A stretch of DNA of 64,000 nt from Isochrysis galbana (lineage: Eukaryota > Haptophyta > Isochrysidales > Isochrysidaceae), in assembly GCA_018136815.1 (NCBI GenBank), contig CM030932.1:8261628-8325627 (forward strand), read 5' to 3'. Position numbers and translations under genes: made by a program. Under the pieces are notes generated by a model. The model was not told the DNA's origin. It did not search any database and saw nothing but the letters and a program-made list of their open reading frames with translations. Positions 54,950 to 64,000 of the stretch are shown here, piece after piece. Within the stretch, counting starts at the first letter, position 1; each line of letters begins with the position of its first letter.

Positions 54950-55170
54950 GACCCAACCCAATGAGCCGGGCTCAAGGTAGCGCACATGGCACCTGGACCG
55001 GACACCGGACCCCGAAAGCTGAAGAACAAGGAACGAAGAACGAAGGGCGAAGGGGGGAAGGCGAGGAAGGAGGAGGCGAGGCAGACAAGGGCGGTGTCGA
55101 TAGCTGGGTGGAGTGTGCCCAGGCGATAGAAGGTGTTCGCCCTGAATCTTCAGATTTTTGATTTTTAACT
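54950..55170 (+). mobile_element. LINE 3' tail
   Basis: CGGACCCCGAAAGCTGAAGA, a purine-rich block, AAGGGCGGTGTCGATAGC, GGTGTTCGCCCTGAATCTTC then AGATTTTTGATTTTT. It is the closest match to the inner LINE tail at 44820-44968. A short CTATTGTTTTAAGGATAG block follows at 55204-55221, resembling the LINE 5' palindrome. Confidence 0.75.
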
Positions 55171-55329
55171 CTCATGAATAAATAATACTACAATGAAGGG
55201 AAGCTGTCTACTCTATTGTTTTAAGGATAGTTGAAATGAAAATGGAGGAAAGACAAAAGCACCTGGACGTGCAAAAGGGCGGGATGGGACGATCAAGTAT
55301 GAACAACACTTCCCAACAAGCGACTCGTA

Positions 55330-56979
55330 CTACACACTTGCCGTAAAGATGGGGCCAGAAGTGTCGGGGAGATCGAATGATTGCTGCGTAGATTCGTGAG
55401 GAGCGGAAATGGCGTCGCGCGACTCCAAAGGAGCCTCCTCATCCTTGTTGCCGACCGGCGAAATGTGGACCATTGGGTCGGTGGACGTATGGTGGTTTCT
55501 GTGTCGTCGCGCTGTCCCTGAGGGCCCGCCGTAAGGGGTTGTCCTGACCTCCAGCCTTCTTCGCTTGACAGCGATGCAATATAGAAGGGCAATCACGATC
55601 GTGATGATGAAGATGACTACGACGCCTCCCCCGACCGAGCCGACGATCACAGCAGTGGTCAACCCATTCGCACGGGTCTCCACGAGCGGCCCAGGAGGAA
55701 AGGCGGCGGGTAGAGGTATCAAAGGCGGAGATGGGAGCGGAGGCGACGACGGCGGCGGCGGAAACGGTGACGGTGGCGGTGGAGGGGGGGGTGGCGGTGG
55801 ACGTGGCGGTGGAGGCGGTGGCTGCGTAGGGGGTGGTCTCATGGGCGGCGACAGCGCAGGAAGTGCAGGTAAAGGGGGAGGTACTGGTGGCGCCGGACGC
55901 AACGGGGGCGTGTGGGGGCTGGGGGGTGAATACGGTGGGCGCCTGGGAGTTGGGATGGACGGCTGAGGATATGGTGGATGTGGGTCTGGTGGTGGCAACG
56001 CTAGGCGGGGTGGTGGCTCAGCGGGCGGTGGCTCAGATGGCGGAGGGTGTGGCGGGGTTGAGGGGGGCGAAGGTGGGGGAGGCGTAGATGGCGGGGAGAC
56101 ACATACATCGCCACCGGTATTGGTACAGAGCCAATCCCGGTAGCTTGCGACACGGGTGTAAACACCCGGATATCCGTCGCGGGCGCATTGAAAGCCGAAG
56201 GACACCAGACCGACCAGGATATGCTCTCCAGACATGGTGGTCGCAAACAGTGGTCCTCCCGAGTCGCCCTGGCAAGAATCTCTGGACTGCTCGTAGGCAC
56301 AAATCATGACGTCGGAGTCGAAGCTAGATCCCCAAACAGCCGAGCATGACTCGTCAGTAACTAGCTCAAGCTCAGTCTCCAACGCCTCATCCGATTGGGC
56401 CCCTCCCCATGCGATCGCACCCCACCCAATGACCGTCACTTTGCCCCCAGCTGCCGCCCAGGGGGTCGGACCGGGGCCATCTAACTCCTGGATCCACTGA
56501 TAGCCGCTTGGCCGCACAAGCCGGAGTAGCTGCATGTCATTGTAGAAGTTAGGAGACTGATACTGCTGGTGTGTGATGGAATATTCCACACCAATGGTTT
56601 CGACGCACGAGTCGGAATTCGCAGTCGAGCGTCGGTCGAGGCCCAGCTGCACGCGAATCGGTGCTGTGCAATGCGCGGCTGTAAGCACCCACTGCGGAGC
56701 AATGAGCGCGCCACCACAATAGCTCTGGCGTGATTCCACGAGCGCAAGGAATGGATATGCGCGCGGCGATGCAAGCGGGGACCCGCCAACAATACGGGAT
56801 GTGGCCACGCAGCCTGCAGAGTATCCGGAGTACGGCCGCACTCCGCAGTCGGCGCAATCCTCGCCAATCCCACAGCTGGTGTACTCAGAGCCGGGGCCAC
56901 CATCGTCGCAGAAGCCATCGCTCACCCAGCTCTGGCCGTTGGTTTTACACGTGTCTGTGCATAGGCTCATCCTGCACAC
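55330..56979 (-). CDS. membrane-anchored trypsin-like serine protease
   Basis: At least 549 codons in one exon; the 5' exon with the signal peptide is not identified (an acceptor CTGTGTGCAG lies at about 56971). In order: a Cys-rich LNR/Notch-like module (TDTC..NGQSWVSDGFCDDG, GEDCADCG), then trypsin with IVGG at the activation site, His in VLTAAHC, Asp in YNDMQLLRL, Ser in DSCQGDSGGPLF. The specificity pocket residue before GDSGG is the Asp of DSCQGD, which predicts trypsin-like cleavage after Lys/Arg. A Pro-rich stalk of ~130 residues follows (PPPSPPSTPP repeated), then a span (AVIVGSVGGGVVVIFIITIV) and a ~75-residue cytoplasmic tail. A surface-tethered protease is the inferred role. Confidence 0.9.
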   Translation of the reverse strand: MCRMSLCTDTCKTNGQSWVSDGFCDDGGPGSEYTSCGIGEDCADCGVRPYSGYSAGCVATSRIVGGSPLASPRAYPFLALVESRQSYCGGALIAPQWVLTAAHCTAPIRVQLGLDRRSTANSDSCVETIGVEYSITHQQYQSPNFYNDMQLLRLVRPSGYQWIQELDGPGPTPWAAAGGKVTVIGWGAIAWGGAQSDEALETELELVTDESCSAVWGSSFDSDVMICAYEQSRDSCQGDSGGPLFATTMSGEHILVGLVSFGFQCARDGYPGVYTRVASYRDWLCTNTGGDVCVSPPSTPPPPSPPSTPPHPPPSEPPPAEPPPRLALPPPDPHPPYPQPSIPTPRRPPYSPPSPHTPPLRPAPPVPPPLPALPALSPPMRPPPTQPPPPPPRPPPPPPPPPPSPFPPPPSSPPLPSPPLIPLPAAFPPGPLVETRANGLTTAVIVGSVGGGVVVIFIITIVIALLYCIAVKRRRLEVRTTPYGGPSGTARRHRNHHTSTDPMVHISPVGNKDEEAPLESRDAISAPHESTQQSFDLPDTSGPIFTASV

Positions 56980-57960
56980 AGTGCACGGCGGAAGGAGGCG
57001 GCTGAGCGAGTGTGCTGTGCGTCAATATGCAAGAAGCGCAGGCTCTCGCTCCCGCGTCCCTCTCTGTCTCCCCTCGCTCCCTGCCTGGGCGCCCGCCTGT
57101 GTGGGCCCGGCGGTGGAGCGTTGGGCTTCTTACCTCTTCTCGTCGACAGGGACCACAGCCGCCTGCTCAGCGGAGGGCGAGGCCCGGGGAAGGAGGCGGC
57201 GAGGCCGCGTGGGGCGAGAAGAGGGAGACGAAACGCAGGCCGAACGCGAGGGTACCAGACGGGGAGAGAAGGACAGAGAGGGAGAGGGGGTGGGGGGAAG
57301 TCTCTGTGTGCAAGGGTGCACGCCGACACCCCGAGGGGGGGGGGAGGCCGCCGTTCCGTCCGTACGAGTAGTAGAGAGAGAGAGAGGGAAAAGAGGACGA
57401 GAGAGAGAGAAGAGAGAGAGGGGCACACAAAAGGTGTGTGGATGAATGGAAGAGGCGAGAGGGGACCGCACCACGCACAGGGAGAGAGAGAGGGGGAGAG
57501 AGCGGGAGGGGAGAGAGAGAGAGGAGAAGGGAGAGGGGAGAAGGGAGTGCGCGCGGGGGGGGGGGAGGAGGAGGAGGCGCGCGGGGGGGGGGGGGGGGAG
57601 GGGGGGGGGGGGGGGGAGGGGGGGCGGGAGGAAGAAGGCGGCTCTCGGGGTGTCCGGGGGAGCGCGGCAGATGTTTTCGCTCCCTGTCGTGGAGAAAGTG
57701 GGGAATAGTCTTGTAGAAAACATCGTGTTGGCTAGCATCCCTACTTGACTCGGTGCCCACAAAGTCGCGTTCCGTCAAAAGAGGGCCAGGTGATATTTTG
57801 TTTTCACTCAGAATGTTTGTTTTCTTTTAGGTCTCAACAATTCCTCCAGTGAGTATTATTATTACTCAGATGAGTACAAAGCTAATCCACGACATACAAG
57901 GACGCGGCGCGTGCGCATAGCAACTCCCCCCCCCTCCCCAACACACGCGGTAGCCCCCAG
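56980..57960. other. GA/G-rich spacer, no gene recognised
   Basis: Long GAGAGA runs (57370-57540) and G-runs (57560-57630). The protease's first exon and promoter should be here but cannot be fixed. At 57762-57785 GCGTTCCGTCAAAAG resembles the inverted X segment end. Confidence 0.45.
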
Positions 57961-58389
57961 CTACGCAGGCTGAGTTTTCATCTTCTTCGTCTTTTTCTCA
58001 CACCCCTCCTCCTCGATCCTATTGTCGATGTCGTTCTGCTGGCAGGCGACGATGTCGCTTGGCTGATCTTGGGTGGCGAGGTCCGTGATGCGTGCGAGGA
58101 CGGCCTTCTTGTTCTCCATATAGAGTTTGCCAGCTGCTCGGTGCACTTGCACCATGGGATTCGTTTCAGCGTACTCGACCGCCGTGATGTATTCCATGCA
58201 GAGGTACGCGACGGCGGCCTCGTCTCCAATGTACTTGGTCTTTGGGATCCTGTCGTACTCGTCGGAGTAGTCGCCGACGAGCATGAGCTTTGCCCTGCAC
58301 CAACGGCCCATGTATGGCACCGAGGTCGTTTGCGACCGTTTGCCTTCATCTGGACAGCCAGATTGGCGCCGAGGGGATGATGAAGCCAT
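57961..58389 (-). CDS. unassigned 142-residue protein
   Basis: ATG at 58389. The middle reads GRWCRAKLMLVGDYSDEYDR, GDEAAVAYLCMEYITAVEYA, AAGKLYMENKKAVLARITDL, a mixed strand then helical pattern with ordinary codon bias, and the C-terminus is Lys-rich (KKTKKMKTQPA), possibly nuclear. I do not recognise the family. The next features to the right are a fragment of the knottin gene and a broken QLDNT-motif gene, so this neighbourhood may be an integrated mobile or viral segment. It could also be a normal lineage-specific gene. Confidence 0.55.
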   Translation of the reverse strand: MASSSPRRQSGCPDEGKRSQTTSVPYMGRWCRAKLMLVGDYSDEYDRIPKTKYIGDEAAVAYLCMEYITAVEYAETNPMVQVHRAAGKLYMENKKAVLARITDLATQDQPSDIVACQQNDIDNRIEEEGCEKKTKKMKTQPA

Positions 58390-58523
58390 TCGCCAAGTTG
58401 CTCGTTGCTTCCCGTTAGGTGACGCTGTATGCACCACTCGGTGAGGAAAGGTCATGCAGGCCCCGCCAAGAGGTGGTGTGTGCGCGCGCCTTTTACTTTG
58501 TTCCGTGATAGCCAATCAGTCAA

Positions 58524-58684
58524 TCAGTCATCAGATCTGCATGCACCACGATGACACGTGTATTCACCACAGCACTCTGAGTTATTTTGGCACACCGACC
58601 CTGGCTCGCGGCATGGCGTGTCACACACTCCATCGTCATTGCACTCAAGTCCTTCACAACACTCGTCGCCATAACTGCACCCCC
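58524..58684 (-). pseudogene. partial duplicate of the knottin gene
   Basis: The minus strand encodes the last knottin module and most of the second, down to the same stop (ends SDD), closely matching 25337-25494. All cysteines of the retained part are conserved and there is no frameshift. Homology stops at a run of five C (58680-58684), where the plus-strand QLDNT-motif gene begins. There is no start, anchor or first module, so it is a fragment unless spliced. Confidence 0.85.
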
Positions 58685-59120
58685 ATGAACGTCGAGCGGT
58701 GCGTTCTCGACGACGCCGGGCTCAGAGCCATCCTCAGGCCGCGCTTCATTTGGACCTTCATCGTCGACGGCGCGACGCAGAAGAACTTTGAGCTCCCGAA
58801 ATTCCTCGGCCGACGGCACAAGTCCCTCAGCAAGTGCGACTTCTTCAAACTCAAGCTCATGGGCGTCTATTCGTACGGCTACGCCTTCACGCCATTCCTC
58901 ATCCACGAGTCGCAGAACGGTGGTGCGAATTCGACGTGGACCTGCTTCCTGCTTGTGGACAATCATGTGCAGGATGCGTGACCACTATGGCTTCTGGCCG
59001 CAGGAGATGCACATTCAGCTAGACAACACCACGGGGGACTGCAAGAACAGCACCACCTTCGCGATGGCGGCCTGGCTTGTGGCGACGTGGCGACCGGTCG
59101 GTGTCGTCGCGCTTGGATGA
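58685..59120 (+). pseudogene. broken gene with a QLDNT motif (DUF7869-like)
   Basis: Frame one, 58686-58981, reads RFIWTFIVDGATQKNFELPK, CDFFKLKLMGVYSYGYAFTP, GGANSTWTCFLLVDNHV and stops. One base on, the protein continues in another frame to 59120: DHYGFWPQEMHIQLDNTTGD, NSTTFAMAAWLVATWRPVGV. The order DGA-QKNFELP, KLKLMGV-YG, IQLDNT-G-KN, FA-AAWLV is what I recall of a widespread uncharacterised, transposon-associated eukaryotic domain (DUF7869). The 5' side is cut by the knottin fragment, and the expected GHTH-type region after 59120 is missing. A one-base frameshift at about 58978 confirms decay. The name is from memory and needs a profile search. Confidence 0.55.
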
Positions 59121-59359
59121 GGGAATCTTTCTCCTACCTATGTCCGCTTGGTTTGCCATCTCCCCTTGGAGATTGATTTAGATTCGCTGCTTTGGTTTTG
59201 GGTTATCTTTCTCCTTGATGCAAGTTGCATGAAAGCCCTTGGTCCCGTTGGTTTTTGGTTTTCTCCTCCCTTGGTTGCTACTCAGGGTTGCTCGATAGAA
59301 ACGTCTAGAAGGTCCACGCTCAACAGCAAGATTTCTTCGATTGCAAGGATACCTCGCTG

Positions 59360-59700
59360 CGATCTGTATCCAATGTGATCGCCGCGGTTGCGCGACAACG
59401 TTTCTCTTCGACTTTCCGCCTTGGTGGGAAAATCCAAAGCGAAGACACGCTCCGACGCTCCGACCATCGCTTTGGATTCTCTCTCTCTCTCTCTCTCGCT
59501 CTCTCTCTCCGTCTCTCGCGACGTGTTTGAGTTACCGGCGATGTGGGGTCTCGGTTATTTCATGTTTTGCTTGGTTTGGGTGAATGATTCTAGTGCGTTC
59601 GTGAGTCGGTGCATCCTGTTGTTGCATTCTGCATCGTTGTCCGACGGCCTGTCGTCAGTCGTCATCCGTCGCTCTCGCTCTCGTCGCTCTCGCTCTCGTA
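59360..59700 (+). repeat. dispersed repeat shared with 16420-16730
   Basis: Contains GCGACAACGTTTCTCTTCGA, a TCTC run, CTCTCGCGACGTGTTTGAG, ATGTTTTGCTTGGTTTGGGT and GTGAGTCGGTGCATCCTGTT in the order of the inverted copy. It is followed by a short Ser/Pro-rich ORF (59791-60024) with SAKRPAS, reminiscent of LINE ORF1 N-termini, so it may be a retroelement leader. Confidence 0.6.
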
Positions 59701-60030
59701 ATACTCGTACCCTACAAACTCGCCTCGCCTCACCAGCCCCTGCCATCACAGCCCTCCTCACACTCATCCTCGCCTCTCGCCACTCGCTCGATGTCGCTCT
59801 CGCCGCCGTCCTCGCCCTCGCTCAAGCCCGCCTGCCCGCCTTCCTCTGCTGACGGGCCTCAGCCCGTCAGCGTCTCCGAAGTCGTCTCCTCCGCCGCGCC
59901 TGCCGCCGGTCTGCCTCCTTCCTCATTGCCCTCAGGCCCTATGGGCCATCCCAATTCGTCAGCGAAACGGCCTGCTAGCGTCTTGTCGCCCCCATCGTCC
60001 TTCGATTCACCATTCGTTCCCTAGTCCAAC

Positions 60031-60527
60031 ACCCCCAAACGGAGTTTCTCCTTTGTGATGTTCAAAGAAGTTTGCCCACGTTGTTGAGGAAGGAGGGTAC
60101 CTGGGTAGCATCGAGCACTCGAGCACACAGGCCGCTGGACCTTGTATGCATAACCGATCTTGTGGATTCGCCCTGCATTTGAACGTGGGGTCTACATGGT
60201 ACATGGCATGCATGTACGATCGGACGATCGGACGATCGGACGGCCTTGTTCGTCACGGCGCCTGCATTAATCGCTGTGGTGCGGCACTGTTCAAGCTGCT
60301 GATGTGCGTTCATGAGTGGCTTCCAATCGAATTGTGTGCCACACCACTGGCCTTGGGGAAGGACTTCGACCTCCCGACCATCTAGCGTGCAGGTGCTTGG
60401 ATTCATGGGCTGGGACGTTTAAAACCCGTCACGAAACACCTAGGCGTCCCACAACTAGATTTCAGTCACACGGGGGGGGGGGGGGGAGTTCATCCATCCG
60501 AAGAGGGTCCCCCCGGTAGAAGTCACA

Positions 60528-60558
<31 letters not shown>

Positions 60559-62177
60559 TTGTCGAGACGATGGGGCTCCTCTGCTAGACGTCTATTGCAC
60601 AAGCAGTGGAGACCTGATCCGAGATGTGAATGGATGGGGAGCCTCTCTCATGTGCGACACTGTGGGCCCAATTGACGGCAGCATGACGCGTCGGTTGCCA
60701 AAGCTGCAGAACCCGAGTCCAAGCAAAGCCAAAGCCAAAGCTGTGGCTGAGGCGGAAGTGGCAGCGACGGTAGCCCTATTGTGCATCTATTATATTAGCT
60801 TCAAATTCAAATATGCTATGTGCTCATCTTTTTTGAACCTACGTGATCTACGACGATACACATGTCGGCAAGACGGCACAACTGCCCGGCGACGTACTTG
60901 CTCGAACGAGATGGCCTTCTCATCGTCGACCGAGACGACAGGTTGCATATTATTCTGCTGACTCCCCAAGACTTTGCCCATGGCACTCATACAGAATTCC
61001 CCAGAGCTGTTCAAGACTCTGCCTATTTACCAGAGCGTTCCATGTCCGAAAGGAGGTGCGAGCTTACGGGAGCACAGCCACACAAAATTCCGAGAAGCCG
61101 CATCCAGCACCACATTTCGGAACAGGGAATGCCGAAACACGTCCATGACCGCATGTCACGCTTGGGTATAGCGAGCCGAACTCCGGCAAGACGCTTCTAT
61201 TGATGGAGCTCGTGACTCTTGAGCTAGCACCGCGGTCTCCTCGCGATGCAACGATAGAGCGTCATCAGCTCTATGTGGACCAACATTTTCACTTGTGATA
61301 TCTTACTATGCATAGCCGCCTGGCTCGAGTACACAGAAATGCACGCAGCACGTGCGGTCGTGCCAAAACTTGTTGAGCTGTATGTTCCATGCCGACGTCG
61401 AGTTCTATGTGGACCAACCTTTTCATTGGTGATATCTTACTCTTCATAGCCGCCTGGCTCGAGTACACAGAAAGCAAGAAGCAGCACGTGCGGTCGTGCT
61501 AAAACTTGTTGAGCTGTGTGTTCGATACGGACGTCGAGTCAGCCTCGCGTGCGCGATCAGCCTCGTGCGGGGACACCTTCGGGGTATCCGACCCACTCCC
61601 ACCTTTTTTCGCCTTGGGAATCGATCACGCAACGAACACATGGATCTTTCGAGACACAGGCGACTACTTCTGCCCAGATAGCGTCGGAGGACAATGCACG
61701 ATTTGGCACCAAACCGCGCACCGTCCCACTGAGCAAGCTACGACCGGCTCCGCTCGAGACGGCCCACTGTTCATGATGGGCGCGCAAATGACCGATAATC
61801 CAGCAAGCTGCGTCATTGACCTGAGTCCATAGCAAATGGGGGAGACGATCTGGGCATGCTTGTCTTGGGTTGTCTTGGGGAAAGCTGGGGTGCACGGACA
61901 TCGTCCACAATTTGGCCTGGAGATCAAAGAGGCCTTGTGCTCAACGCACATGTTGCTCCCTAATGGCGACGCGACGGCGGCGCTCTTGACGCCAGCACCT
62001 CATGGCTTCAGCGATAAGTCCGACGCCAACTATGGTCAAGATCGCTCCTAAGAACGTGCTCTGCGAAGAAGGACAGCCCATGCGTCACGGGGGCCGGGGG
62101 GGGGGGGGGGGGGGGGGGTTGATGCGTCGCGGCCATAAGGGCACCCGCCCTTCCATTTAGCAATCGTCAACATGGCT
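60031..62177. other. mostly unassigned, with a 134 bp tandem duplication
   Basis: G/C homopolymers at 60472-60486 and 60532-60547. 61271-61404 and 61405-61538 are near copies (CTATGTGGACCAAC start, GCCGCCTGGCTCGAGTACAC inside). Plus frames at 60862-61203 and 61506-61832 are 108-113 codons without recognisable domains; they may be exons of a degraded gene, but I cannot support a call. A G-run is at 62094-62118. Confidence 0.4.
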
Positions 62178-63425
62178 TTAATTAATGCGGTCGCAACATA
62201 CCGGATCGTCGACGGCCTGCACCATGAGCCACTCAGTTATGTCGTACGCAATCGACACCAGCTTGGCACCAAAAAAGAAGAGGCCGACGCCGAGGAAATA
62301 GGCGGCTTGTATCATAACAGCTATGGATAGCTTCAGAATGGTTGTCACGAGTTGGGCAACAAGGTCAAGCATAGCCAATGCTGTGCCTTGGAGGGAGAAG
62401 TCGTCTACGGCATAGCGAAGCTTGGCACTCGTCTCGAGGCCTGCCTTCATCACTGAGGCAGCCGCGCCCGTGGTGAAGTTCACTGACCGTTGCCAGCCTT
62501 CCCAGCACAAGTACAGAACTGCAGCGAAGCGCTCAGCAACCATGCTCGGCGATGTCGTTGTACCAGCATTGCGGAGTTGCATGCGTCCAGGTGCGGCGGG
62601 GCTTCCGGCAGGAAGCATCGGATATTCAGGAGCAGGGATTCCGAGTGGAGCAGGTGGTGCGAGAGCAAGAGCAGTCAATAGAACTACCACAAAGGCAATC
62701 GCAATCCAAGCCAGTATATCTGCCCAGTCTGGCTTGCGCTGCGTAGGAGGAGCGCCATCTTTCTGATTGGGAGACGTCGCAAGCGAACTTGCAGGGGGCG
62801 TATCAAGAGGACCAAACTCATACGTGGGGACTTCCATATCAGCCGAAGAAGCTGCGGGAGCTGGTGGCAAAGCATTCGTGTCAGATCTACCGCCCACCCG
62901 CGGCTGCTGCTGTGAGAGCGGCTTGTTGCTCGTGCGACGAGGCCCAGCTGTCACAGAACCTTGATGCATTGCCGGTTGCTGCCGTGAGGTTGGTGTGTTG
63001 CCAGTTGGACGGGGAGCTGGTGGACCGGACGCAGCGCTCAAGGCAGCCTGTTGCTGTGAGAGCGGTACGTTGCTGGTTGCCTGTGGTGCGGTTTGAGCTG
63101 GCGAAGCACCGCTCGCGCCTTCCTGCTGTGCAAGCGGCACGTTGCCTGGGCGGTGAGGTGCGGGCCGCGTCGGTGCTGGCGCCATTGCAAGATCCTCATC
63201 CGCGGGGAGGCGCGGCCGCACGGCAACATGAGCATCCTCGCTGGAGCTTGACGGATTGGAGCGCTTAGAGGGTGTCTGCTGGCCGATGGCCGCGTGCTGC
63301 TCATAAAACTTCTTCAGATCCTCCTTGCTGAGCTTGGCGGCGTTGGGCGGTGGTGCGATGTTGAGACGCAATAACTCCTTCAAGTAATCCTGCCTCGTCT
63401 TGAGGGGCACATTTGCTGGCGGCAT
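62178..63425 (-). CDS. HeH/LEM-like membrane protein (Src1/Man1-type?)
   Basis: Single exon, 415 residues from ATG 63425; an open frame extends upstream through G/C-rich DNA and is not used. Residues ~8-42 (RQDYLKELLRLNIAPPPNAA, LSKEDLKKFYEQH) resemble the helix-extended-loop-helix (HeH/LEM/SAP) fold. A disordered region of ~190 residues contains four or five repeats of an RPTGNxP(L/T)SQQQ(A/P) type motif. Three hydrophobic segments follow (DILAWIAIAFVVVLLTALAL, LVTTILKLSIAVMIQAAYFL, and GVGLFFFGAKLVSIAY). This order, a small DNA- or BAF-binding helix pair then Ser/Pro linker then membrane spans, is that of inner nuclear membrane proteins Heh1/Src1/MAN1. The Man1 C-terminal winged helix is not seen. 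The assignment is tentative. Confidence 0.6.
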   Translation of the reverse strand: MPPANVPLKTRQDYLKELLRLNIAPPPNAAKLSKEDLKKFYEQHAAIGQQTPSKRSNPSSSSEDAHVAVRPRLPADEDLAMAPAPTRPAPHRPGNVPLAQQEGASGASPAQTAPQATSNVPLSQQQAALSAASGPPAPRPTGNTPTSRQQPAMHQGSVTAGPRRTSNKPLSQQQPRVGGRSDTNALPPAPAASSADMEVPTYEFGPLDTPPASSLATSPNQKDGAPPTQRKPDWADILAWIAIAFVVVLLTALALAPPAPLGIPAPEYPMLPAGSPAAPGRMQLRNAGTTTSPSMVAERFAAVLYLCWEGWQRSVNFTTGAAASVMKAGLETSAKLRYAVDDFSLQGTALAMLDLVAQLVTTILKLSIAVMIQAAYFLGVGLFFFGAKLVSIAYDITEWLMVQAVDDPVCCDRIN

Positions 63426-64000
63426 GCTGCTGGCGATGGTAGCGGAAAGGGCGATTGGTGTTGGTAAGGACTTTTGTGGGCCTTGCTCGCCGCAAGAGCT
63501 ATGCTCCTGCGGGTGGAGAAGGCGGAGGGGAAGGGAGGGGATGGGAAGGAAGGTGGGAAGGGGAATAAGGGGGGTTGCCAAGCACTTCGGCGGTGCGTAG
63601 CTAGAAGTGAAGGATTTCACAGTGAGTGGGGAGGGAAGGGGGGCGGTGGAGTTGGGAGTGGGTAGGGAGGCGCGGGTGGGAGGGGGAGTGGAGCGGCGGG
63701 GGGCGGGCGGCACCCAGGCAGCGCGCGCGTGCGGGCGGGGGCGGGAGAGGAGAGGGGCCGCTCCCCCCCCCCCGGCCCCCCGGTCAGAGTTTTCTTGTTG
63801 AGTGAGTATAACCTTAGTGCTGGAAGTTCGTAGCCCGCGACGGCAACGGAGCAACGGAACCCTGACCCACTAGAGTACCTACCAAGGCTTGTAATAGTTA
63901 TGGCGTTATGGCCCGCCCGGCCTCAAAGATGGGGTAAGAGTACTGTTATGAGCTCTCAGTAAGAGTAATAGCTCCAAACTGCCAAATCACTGATATTAGA
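63426..64000. other. upstream region, no gene recognised
   Basis: G-rich to 63780, then AT-richer unique sequence to the window end. The promoter of the minus gene starting at 63425 should be here. Confidence 0.4.

Noticed and set aside
58520-58966. 148-codon minus-strand ORF rich in Glu
   Set aside because: Its right part mirrors the plus-strand QLDNT-motif gene, and its left part is an off-frame reading of the knottin fragment.

Overview
The window is nuclear DNA of a eukaryote: GC-rich, with spliceosomal GT-AG introns (84 to about 360 bp) in some genes and none in others (beta-tubulin, DXO), and heavily loaded with transposable elements. A plastid-type DEG/HtrA protease has a signal peptide followed by a basic transit-like stretch and a second hydrophobic segment. 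A second protein looks like a plastid membrane protein. Both point to an alga with a complex (secondary) plastid, and a haptophyte-like microalga is my best guess. There is no rRNA or other firm taxonomic marker, so this is inference.

Conserved host genes, left to right: a SMARCAD1/Fun30-like SNF2 remodeller (1919-6013, minus, seven exons), a dienelactone hydrolase (8722-9582, minus, two exons), WDR83/MORG1 (10985-11902, minus), beta-tubulin (13057-14391, minus), a coiled-coil protein with three ~100-residue repeats (18156-19922, minus, two exons), a DXO/RAI1 decapping nuclease (22415-23608, plus), an ankyrin protein (26097-27050, minus) divergent from an FN3-type membrane protein broken by a 100-N gap (28021-29842, plus), a mercaptopyruvate sulfurtransferase (38610-39509, minus), adenylate kinase (45894-47069, minus, three exons) divergent from the DEG protease (47680-50150, plus, seven exons), a plastid membrane protein (51565-52161, plus), a membrane-anchored trypsin (55330-56979, minus) and a HeH/LEM-like membrane protein (62178-63425, minus).

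Between them lie mobile elements. The dominant family is a LINE with a 23-26 bp 5' leader, an ORF1 starting ATGGAGCGCGC, an ORF2 with a C-terminal zinc knuckle, and a T-rich 3' end. Two copies (30969-34263 and 40099-45463) have both ends and 17-18 bp target-site duplications but lack the endonuclease and reverse transcriptase. The second sits inside an older LINE tail and is itself interrupted by a third LINE (42585-44968) with its own 16 bp duplication. There is also a 1.8 kb Ty1/copia element reduced to LTR-RNase H-LTR with apparently identical LTRs, a hAT transposase remnant, a 657 bp MITE-like element, a ~175 bp repeat array family and several minisatellites.

The least explained pieces are two small membrane-anchored ORFs in tandem at 24698-25494 (one crystallin-like, one with three knottin modules), a partial antisense copy of the knottin gene at 58524-58684 joined to a broken gene carrying a QLDNT motif, and an unassigned 142-residue ORF at 57961-58389. 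No CRISPR array or bacterial-type operon was seen, and I identified no tRNA or rRNA gene.
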